Below are positions 58,481 through 64,000 of a stretch of DNA of 64,000 nucleotides, piece by piece. This DNA comes from Cognatilysobacter tabacisoli (GTDB lineage: Bacteria > Pseudomonadota > Gammaproteobacteria > Xanthomonadales > Xanthomonadaceae). The notes under the pieces were generated by a model, which searched no databases, was not told the DNA's origin, and was given only the letters and a program-made list of their open reading frames with translations. A program made the translations under genes and the position numbers. The stretch's first letter is position 1. The number at the start of each line of letters is the position of its first letter. The stretch lies in the NCBI RefSeq assembly GCF_003586305.1, contig NZ_KZ987400.1, positions 530,635 through 594,634 of the forward strand. Direction: 5' to 3'.

Positions 58481-59221
58481 TTAGGCGGCTAACGCCAGCG
58501 CACCACCGTCGTACACGACAACGTCGGCTGCGTCAGCGAAGTATCGGCCGGCCTTCTCAGTGTCCTTCGCAGACTCCAGGACCGCGATCAAACGTAGGCC
58601 CGGGCGCGCCGGCCGGATATCTCCAAACTTGCCGCCGGCCTCGTAAACCGACTTCCAACTGGTTTGGTTGTCATCCGCCGAGATGGTCTGGATCAGCGCC
58701 GGGCTTTGGCCGTCCAGATCGAGGCCGAAGGGGAACCGAAGCTGATGCCCGCTGATCCCCACAACTTCCGGGCGTCGGACAATCCGCTTGCCGAACTGGG
58801 CCTCAAGCAGCGTGCCGATGATTCGCTCGAACCGTTCGTTGTCCCTCGGGCGATGTTTCAAGCTCGCGTGTGCAATCGCGCTCGCTGCCTGCACATACCG
58901 CGCAACGGCAAAGGGGAGCTCGTCGGGGCTGCATGTTGCGCTAATTACCCCATCGTCGCCGAGTGTCAGGCCGAAGTCTTCCGCTAGCGCTCGGTAACGC
59001 GAAGCCCGATCGCGGGTCAATCTCGCACCAGCCACCGCGGCGTTGAACACGATGTCGCCGTCGTCCGTGACGCGAATCCGCCCAGCATCTGCCGCGACGA
59101 TGTAAGCGCCGATCAGCGTGCCGTCGCCAGGGAACGTCCAGTTCGATTCCAAATACCCCGATCCCTCCGCCAGCTTCACGTAGCGGCCACAGAGCGCGGT
59201 AGCGATGGCGTCGTGGTTCAT
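58481..59221 (-). CDS. DUF1828/DUF1829-type protein
   Basis: 246 residues. The N-terminal part (about 1-90) has the DUF1828 pattern with IRVTDDGDIVFNAAVAG, and the C-terminal part (about 135-246, FERIIGTLLEAQFGK to SAKDTEKAGRYFADAADVVVYDG) fits DUF1829. Such proteins occur on mobile islands and phages; function is unknown, and the C-terminal fold has been suggested to be nuclease-like, which I cannot verify. ATG at 59221 overlaps the preceding gene by 4 bp. Base composition is less GC-rich than the core genes. Confidence 0.7.
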   Translation of the reverse strand: MNHDAIATALCGRYVKLAEGSGYLESNWTFPGDGTLIGAYIVAADAGRIRVTDDGDIVFNAAVAGARLTRDRASRYRALAEDFGLTLGDDGVISATCSPDELPFAVARYVQAASAIAHASLKHRPRDNERFERIIGTLLEAQFGKRIVRRPEVVGISGHQLRFPFGLDLDGQSPALIQTISADDNQTSWKSVYEAGGKFGDIRPARPGLRLIAVLESAKDTEKAGRYFADAADVVVYDGGALALAA

Positions 59222-59736
59222 GGGAGTAGCCCGAGTTGGAGAGTTGGGAACTGGAAAGGTGGGGCGCCGGTTATTCCGGCCTTGGCAACAAAGTAATCCC
59301 AATAGCGTTCAAAGGGCACCGCGTCGAGCGGCTCGGCATACCCTTCGATTGAATCATCGCTGACCGTGTGGACATGCGGGAACCCAACTCGCTGGCAGAA
59401 GTGCGGCCTCCCCACTCCAACGCTATTAAAGTGCCCCCCCGGCCCGTTCTCGTCGACGGCGAATACGCGCGAATGGTTGAAGTAGAGCCCAAGGCTCAAC
59501 TTGTCGGCGCATCCCGGGATACTGGCTGGCTTGAAGTAGCACTGGACGAAAAGGCTGGCTGGCTGCGACCCGTCAGGTAGGGACAGGCGTTCTCGAAAGG
59601 TGAACCCAGGCGGCTTGCCTCCAGCATCCACCCACGTCATCTCACTCGACGCGACCCACGCCTTCGGGAGGGCGATCGTACGTCTGATTTCGGCTACGAC
59701 GGCCGGGTCGGGTATGCCCGAACGCTTACCTGCCAC
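59218..59736 (-). CDS. Hypothetical protein, partner of the DUF1828 gene
   Basis: 172 residues from a GTG at 59736. No signal peptide or membrane helix; aromatic and proline-rich, with a His-x-His (PHVHTV) and a beta-rich look (FTFRERLSLPDG, LFVQCYFKP). I do not recognise a family. The ATGA overlap with the DUF1828 gene marks them as a fixed pair, an arrangement common for toxin-antitoxin or defence cassettes, which is inference only. Confidence 0.6.
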   Translation of the reverse strand: MAGKRSGIPDPAVVAEIRRTIALPKAWVASSEMTWVDAGGKPPGFTFRERLSLPDGSQPASLFVQCYFKPASIPGCADKLSLGLYFNHSRVFAVDENGPGGHFNSVGVGRPHFCQRVGFPHVHTVSDDSIEGYAEPLDAVPFERYWDYFVAKAGITGAPPFQFPTLQLGLLP

Positions 59737-60180
59737 TGGGCCCGTCCTCTGCTCGCATCCAAGCTCTCCGATCCCCTCTTGCCCGAAGCCTAGCGTGGAC
59801 TGTTGCCAATCGCCACGCGAGGAACATTCCCCTCAATCGCTAACCCGCAGGGGCAAGCCTGAGCCCTACACCTGCCGACGAATGGAAGGAATGGAGTCAG
59901 GTGCGGCTGCCCCAGCCGCGGCAGCCGTGCGGGCAAACTGCAAACCAGAAAGCTTTCACGCGCGTCGCGCGCGAGTCGCTTTTGTCCTGGCAAAAGTGAC
60001 CAAAACCGCCCGCGCCGGACGCTCGTCGGGGCGGTGAAGCCGCCCCGATCCCCTGCGCTCCGCAGCGCATGGCGGCACGGCGCCCAAACTCGCTTCGCTC
60101 AGACATGGGCGCCTCTGCGGCCGCCACGCGCTGCGGTGCTCGGCGAGCTTTACGGCGCGCCCAAGATCAACTTCAACGTC

Positions 60181-60222
60181 ACGGCAACGGCAACGGCAAC
60201 GGCAACGGCGAAGGCGATGGGG
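60181..60222. repeat. ACGGCA hexamer tandem repeat
   Basis: Four perfect copies of ACGGCA (60181-60204), then degenerate units ACGGCG, AAGGCG and ATGGGG. A microsatellite of likely variable copy number. Confidence 0.8.
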
Positions 60223-60239
60223 ATGGACGCGACCCGTAG

Positions 60240-60268
60240 GATGGGTCGAGCCGCAGGCGATACCCATC
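60240..60268. repeat. GATGGGT palindromic element
   Basis: GATGGGT and ACCCATC (7-bp arms) flank CGAGCCGCAGGCGAT; CCGCAGGCGATACSCATCATCGG is then repeated once more at about 60275-60298. It resembles intergenic palindromic repeats that recur across proteobacterial genomes. Confidence 0.5.
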
Positions 60269-60365
60269 ATCGGAAGCCGCAGGCGATACGCATCATCGGT
60301 AATGCGGCGCGCGATGACTCGCCCGCCCGGAACGCGAGGTGCTGGTTCCCGGGCCTCGACGGACC

Positions 60366-60650
60366 ATGCTTCCACCTCGACAGCTCCAGACGTCGACCCG
60401 TAAGCGCGACGGCTGGACCCGGGCAGGTCGACGCTTCGACCTCGAGGCTTGGCGCTCCCACCCTGTGGGGTCGACGAGTCGACCCAAAGGGCTGAAGCTC
60501 CGACCTTGAGGGGTCGACGGTTGGACCTGCAGGCCCGGAGCGCCGACCCCCAAGGGTCAAACACTCGACCTTTTGGGGTCCACGGTCCGACCTCTTGGCT
60601 CGGAGGTTCGACCCCTGAGGGTTCGACGTCCGAGTCCCGGGGCTGACGTG
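60366..60650. repeat. Degenerate tandem array 1: 13 units of 22/21 bp
   Basis: Each unit centres on an imperfect palindrome GACC-N5/6-GGTC, consensus about ACGGTCCGACCTCGAGGGGT. The A of the GACC core falls at 60374, 60396, 60417, 60439, 60460, 60482, 60503, 60525, 60546, 60568, 60590, 60611 and 60633: spacing 22, 21, 22, 21 and so on with one exception. The true period is thus about 43 bp, two units. Individual bases vary greatly while spacing is kept. Confidence 0.75.
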
Positions 60651-60693
60651 CGAAGTGTCCTGGTTCGGCGAGGGAGGGGTTGCGGTCGTCAAT

Positions 60694-60920
60694 CCCCGGA
60701 GATCAGACAGCTGGGCCCGGAAAGCAGTCATCGACGTCTAAAATTCACCCGGCGGTGCCTGGATTCCACTCACCGGTGCGTGGAAATCAGCGGGCGGCTA
60801 GTGCCGATCACGCACCGTCGCCTGTCCATTACACACCGGCGTCTGGAATCGAGCCGTCGTTGTCCGGGCATCGCTCGCCAGCATCCGAAACTCAGTCGGC
60901 CATGTCCGTAAATCACTGGG
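60694..60920. repeat. Degenerate tandem array 2: 11 units of 21 bp
   Basis: Consensus about CACCGGCGTCTGGAAATCAG. The conserved ATC-like core recurs at 60703, 60724, 60745, 60766, 60787, 60808, 60829, 60849, 60871, 60892 and 60913; spacing is 21 bp except one 20/22 pair. In one plus-strand frame the units read HRRLxIT-like heptads, but there is no start or open frame of gene quality. Confidence 0.7.
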
Positions 60921-60964
60921 CCGACGGCCCCGCTTACACTCGAGCCGGATCGAAGGGGGCTGGC

Positions 60965-62107
60965 ATGAAGTCAATTGGCACGGAGCTGTTCGCCGCGTCG
61001 CTCGGGGCGCGGGCGAATCCGAAGGTCGCGTACGAGCGACTGAGCGCGCGCGACCTTGAGCTGCGTGAGACATGGTTTCGCGATGCGATCTTCGACAATC
61101 CCGAAATCGTGATCGGGCCGTGCCGCGAAGCGGGGCGGGTCGACGATGCGGAAGTGTGGATGCCGTGGGGCATCGAGAAGAACTTCGGTGCCGGCCCCAT
61201 CGACGTGCTGCTGGTGTCGTCGTACGGCCGCGTGGGTTTGGTCGAAACGAAGCTGTCCTACAACCCGCAGAAGCGCCGCGAGGTCGTGGCGCAGGTGCTC
61301 GACTACGCGCTCTCGCTGCAGGAGAAGGGGCGCAGCGCATTGCCCGACCTGCCGCAGTCCGACGACAGCCCGGACGAGGAGGATCTGGTCGACGCGGTGT
61401 CCAGCGGCAAGTTCCTGCTGCTGATCGCCGGCGACTCGCTCGATCCGCGCGCGCTTCGCCTGTCGGAGGCGCTGTTGGCCCGGCACCTCACCAACGAGTG
61501 GGACCTGGGGATGGTCGACATCAACCTGTTCCGCCATGCGGACCGCCCTGGCGAGGTCATCCTGGTGCCGGAGCTGCTGGGGCTGGTGCGCAGCGACGTG
61601 CGGCAGGTGGTGCGGGTGCAGGTGGAGGGGCAGGTGGCCGCCGCTCGCGTCACGGTCGAGCGCATCGCGCCGGACGTCTCGGTGCAGCGTGGTCGCAAGC
61701 TCGAATCCCCCGATGCGTACCTGCACCAAGTGGCCACCGTGGCGCCCGACACGCTGGAGACGTCGAGAACGCTGGCGGCGGCATTCGCTCTGCGGGCGAC
61801 CTCGGCACCGTCGCGCATCCAGCTCGACCTCGAAACCCGCACGCTGAATCTGTACGCCCTGCTGCCCGGTGGAAGGCGGGCGCGGTTTCTCACGCTGTGG
61901 CCGCAGGGACGGGTCGTCGTGCTGTTCCGTTATCTCACCGCGAATGGCGTTCTGGTCGAACGGCTGAAGCAGGTCTGTCGCGAAACAACGGGCGCGACGC
62001 CGGGCGAGACAAGGTTTGAGCTGCAAATGGATGCCTTCAGCCCCGAGGTGCTGGTTGAGCTGACGAACGCACTGTGCGACGCAGTGGAAGCCCACGAGAT
62101 CGCATAG
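60965..62107 (+). CDS. Putative PD-(D/E)XK nuclease-like protein
   Basis: 380 residues from ATG 60965 (GAAGGGG upstream). Residues about 78-98 show the nuclease pattern: Asp in GPIDVLLVSSYGRVG followed by Glu-Thr-Lys (LVETKLSYNPQKRREVVAQV), as in restriction-endonuclease-like folds that cut or bind DNA. The rest (about 150-380) is unassigned, with a beta-rich C-terminal part. I do not recognise a named family. The frame remains open through the upstream repeats, but that part is repeat-derived and not conserved-looking. An orphan nuclease in an island next to a DUF1828 cassette suggests a defence or mobile-element role. Confidence 0.6.
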   Translation: MKSIGTELFAASLGARANPKVAYERLSARDLELRETWFRDAIFDNPEIVIGPCREAGRVDDAEVWMPWGIEKNFGAGPIDVLLVSSYGRVGLVETKLSYNPQKRREVVAQVLDYALSLQEKGRSALPDLPQSDDSPDEEDLVDAVSSGKFLLLIAGDSLDPRALRLSEALLARHLTNEWDLGMVDINLFRHADRPGEVILVPELLGLVRSDVRQVVRVQVEGQVAAARVTVERIAPDVSVQRGRKLESPDAYLHQVATVAPDTLETSRTLAAAFALRATSAPSRIQLDLETRTLNLYALLPGGRRARFLTLWPQGRVVVLFRYLTANGVLVERLKQVCRETTGATPGETRFELQMDAFSPEVLVELTNALCDAVEAHEIA

Positions 62108-62132
62108 GCACGCGGCACCTCCCAACCGTGCG

Positions 62133-63224
62133 TCAGCGCTCGGCATCCTCGTCCACCCGCCGCGCCCCCGGCCGGTGCGACACCGAATGTCCGGCGGGCA
62201 GGATGCGATGCGAATCGGGGCCGTGGATGGCGACGCAGTTGCGGCCGGTGTCCTTGGCGACGTAGCACATGCGGTCGGCGGCGGCGATGAGCTCGTCGAC
62301 CGACAGGGCGCCGGTGTCGAAGTCGACCTGGCCGATGCTGGTGCCGATGCGGAACTGGCCGCCGTCCCACGCGAACGCGAACTCGATCACCGCCTTGCGG
62401 ATCTTCTCGGCCACGGTGGTGGCGTGCGCGGACGTGCAGTTCTCCAGCAGCACGGCGAACTCGTCGCCGCCGAGCCGGGCGACGGTGTCGCGCTCGCGCA
62501 GCTGCCGACGCAGCAGCACGGCCAGCTGGCGCAGCAGTTCGTCGCCAGCGAGGTGCCCGCCGAGGTCGTTGACCGCCTTGAAGCGGTCCAGGTCGAGGTA
62601 CAGCAGCGCGTTGCAGGTGCCGAACTGCGCGGCGTGGCCGATCGCGCGCTCGAGCTGCGACAGGAACGCGCGGCGGTTGTGCAGGCCGGTCAGCGGGTCG
62701 TGGTTGGCGTGGTAGGCCAGCTCGCGCGCGAGCCGCGTAGACGCGGTGACGTTGCGGAACGTCACCACCGCGCCGATGCGGCGGTGCCGGCGGTCGTGCA
62801 CCGGCGCGACCGCGCCGTCGACGAGGATCGCGTGGCCGTCGCGGCGGCCCAGCGTGACGATGGCCTCGGGGTCGCTGCTGCTGAAGCCGTCAGCCACCAC
62901 GTCGATCGCCCGGCCCTGGTGGTCGGTGAAGTTCAGCACCGACGCGAGCGGGCGGCCAAGGCACTCGCCTTCCTTCCAGCCGCTCAGGTGCGACGCCACC
63001 GGGTTGAGGCAGGTCAGCCGCCCGTCGTTGTCGACGATCGCGATGCCGTCGGCGATCGCGCACAGCGCGAGGTGGTTGCGTTCGGCGGTGAGCTCGCTGG
63101 CGCGCAGCCGCGCGCGCACGGCCGACAGCTCGGCCTGCAGGCGCGTGATCTCGTGCTGGGGCTCGGCGTCCGCGGAATCTGCGGGACGCACGCGCCGGCC
63201 GGGGCTCCTCATGGCGAAGAGCAT
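62133..63224 (-). CDS. PAS-GGDEF diguanylate cyclase
   Basis: About 363 residues from ATG 63224. A coiled-coil lead (about 25-55), a PAS domain (about 55-165, ADGIAIVDNDGRLTCLNP) and a GGDEF domain with intact active site LGGDEF; RERD five residues before it is the inhibitory I-site, so product feedback is likely. It makes c-di-GMP and may oppose the EAL protein at 9525. Starts: TTG 63305, ATG 63224 or ATG 63212; none has a good ribosome site. The last 25 residues are basic and variable. Confidence 0.9.
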   Translation of the reverse strand: MLFAMRSPGRRVRPADSADAEPQHEITRLQAELSAVRARLRASELTAERNHLALCAIADGIAIVDNDGRLTCLNPVASHLSGWKEGECLGRPLASVLNFTDHQGRAIDVVADGFSSSDPEAIVTLGRRDGHAILVDGAVAPVHDRRHRRIGAVVTFRNVTASTRLARELAYHANHDPLTGLHNRRAFLSQLERAIGHAAQFGTCNALLYLDLDRFKAVNDLGGHLAGDELLRQLAVLLRRQLRERDTVARLGGDEFAVLLENCTSAHATTVAEKIRKAVIEFAFAWDGGQFRIGTSIGQVDFDTGALSVDELIAAADRMCYVAKDTGRNCVAIHGPDSHRILPAGHSVSHRPGARRVDEDAER

Positions 63225-63321
63225 CGCCGCGGCGACGCCAAGCGCGGGTGAGTGCCGGGCTCGCGCTGCGCGACGCGTCGTCGGAACTGTGCGCTGCGCG
63301 TGCAAGCCGGATGAAGCGGCG

Positions 63322-63669
63322 TCAGGGCGCGAGGGAGCCGGGCGCGTCGACGGCGGCGTCGAGCGCGGCCAGGTCGCGCGCCTCGCGCGGGCGCACGACG
63401 CGGGCGATCTCGACGCCGTCGCGCAGCAGCACCAGGCTCGGCCACAGCTTCACCCGGAACGCGCGGCCGAGCGGGCGGCCGCGGCCGTCCTCGATGCGCC
63501 GGTGCGCGAGCCCGTCGTGCGCGGCGACCCACGCGTCGACCGGCGCGCGCGCGGCCATGCAGTGCCCGCACCAGTCGGTGCCGAAGTCGAGCAGCACGAG
63601 GCCGGGCAGGGCGGCGACGTCGGCCGCGTCGGGCTCGTCAGCGCGGTACGAGGCGTCGCGGCGGGTCAT
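63322..63669 (-). CDS. Small thioredoxin-fold protein
   Basis: 115 residues from ATG 63669. A thioredoxin domain with Trp-Cys-Gly-His-Cys (DFGTDWCGHCMA) and the cis-proline region LWPSLVLLRDG. The CGHC centre is that of oxidising or isomerising PDI-like proteins, but no signal peptide is seen, so a cytoplasmic reducing role is more likely. 97 bp after it, on the same strand, the GGDEF gene begins. Confidence 0.88.
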   Translation of the reverse strand: MTRRDASYRADEPDAADVAALPGLVLLDFGTDWCGHCMAARAPVDAWVAAHDGLAHRRIEDGRGRPLGRAFRVKLWPSLVLLRDGVEIARVVRPREARDLAALDAAVDAPGSLAP

Positions 63670-63881
63670 GGCAATTCCGAAGTCGCAGGCCGGACAGGCA
63701 CGGTGCGCCGCCGCGCGTCCATGGGGCGTCGATTCGGAGCGGGACGCGGGCATGCGCGGTGTCGTCGCCCGCGACGTCCGGTTCGAACGCCGTGAGCGCG
63801 GTGCGCGGCGTGCGCCATGGGAGCGACGTCAGCGACGGCCGCGACGGCTGCATCCGCTGCACGCCGTGCCGTGCGCGTGGA

Positions 63882-64000
63882 TCACCGACCGTCGCGCGCG
63901 AGGCGGTCGCGGTTGCGCACCGCGGTGACCTGGGCCGGGCGCAGCGCGGCGTTGCCGACGCCGAGCCAGAGGCCGGCGCCGTCCATCCACGCGTTCATCC
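63882..64000 (-). CDS. C-terminal part of a gene running off the window
   Basis: The minus strand is open from the window edge to a TGA at 63882-63884 and would encode at least 38 residues ending AQVTAVRNRDRLARDGR. An ATG lies at 63998, but the gene more probably starts beyond the edge. Too short to assign. Confidence 0.4.
   Translation of the reverse strand, partial: MNAWMDGAGLWLGVGNAALRPAQVTAVRNRDRLARDGR

Larger units (their letters stand above)
59737..60964. other. 1.2-kb gene-free region filled with repeats
   Basis: No reading frame here looks like a protein. From left to right: about 140 bp without features; a GC-rich stretch (about 59880-60150) with short palindromes such as GGGGCGG/CCGCCCC; a hexamer run; a GATGGGT palindrome; and two contiguous arrays of 21-22-bp units ending 50 bp before the nuclease gene. 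Frames across it show heptad repetition simply because the units are multiples of about 21 bp. Confidence 0.7.

Noticed and set aside
60181-60222. ACGGCA repeats as part of a coding sequence
   Set aside because: Surrounding frames lack start sites and protein-like composition; treated as a microsatellite.
60366-60920. CRISPR array
   Set aside because: Units are contiguous and divergent with no unique spacers and no cas genes nearby; repeat length of 21-22 bp without spacers does not fit.
60366-60920. Repeat protein encoded by the heptad-like frames
   Set aside because: All frames on both strands show the heptads because the unit is about 21 bp; none has a start with ribosome site, and the 22/21 alternation breaks the frame in array 1.

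Overview
The window is a very GC-rich bacterial chromosome segment with strong G/C third-position bias. Gene content and order point to the gammaproteobacterial family Lysobacteraceae (Xanthomonadaceae; Lysobacter or Luteimonas-like): the block mreB-mreC-mreD-mrdA-rodA-mltB-rlpA-dacA-ybeD-lipB-lipA, a class II ribonucleotide reductase split into NrdJa and NrdJb, a UbiE methyltransferase, lipoprotein M1 peptidases and a secreted S8 protease. The genus is an inference; no rRNA or tRNA gene was seen.

Layout. 1-11 kb holds the end of hslU, an OsmC-type peroxidase, a secreted subtilisin, a fungal-type cytosine deaminase with an ElaA acetyltransferase, ubiE, an M1 peptidase/hydrolase/lipoprotein run, a YbaK deacylase, an EAL phosphodiesterase and a PfkB sugar/nucleoside kinase whose 3' end is duplicated. 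11.6-24 kb is the cell-elongation and septal-wall block followed by lipoate synthesis. 24-29 kb carries the tail-specific protease Prc, an Ada-like repair protein and two DMT-family transporters. 29-38 kb holds a MacA/LolD-like tripartite ABC system, with a duplicated 5' gene fragment, and a second ABC exporter with a DesK/DesR-type two-component pair. 38-44 kb has leucyl aminopeptidase, a HAD phosphatase, an AI-2E family permease, a YqjD/YqjE/YqjK-like membrane stress trio and a DegP-family protease.

44-54 kb is the most unusual part. Two small secreted proteins, a ToxR/CadC-like TPR regulator, a TonB-dependent receptor and two tandem autotransporters bearing lipoprotein signals lie together. 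Two arrays of three CTGAAA hexamers repeated at exactly 10 bp sit 81-82 bp upstream of two of these operons in the same orientation. One of them also lies directly in front of the regulator gene. I propose a single surface-remodelling regulon.

54-58.5 kb encodes class II RNR with a structured leader RNA, a histone H1-like protein between the two RNR genes, and an A9 tract inside nrdJb. 58.5-62.1 kb is an accessory island: a DUF1828-type two-gene cassette, 1.2 kb of non-coding repeats (about 24 degenerate units of 21-22 bp in register) and a putative PD-(D/E)XK nuclease. The window ends with a PAS-GGDEF cyclase, a small thioredoxin and a truncated gene.
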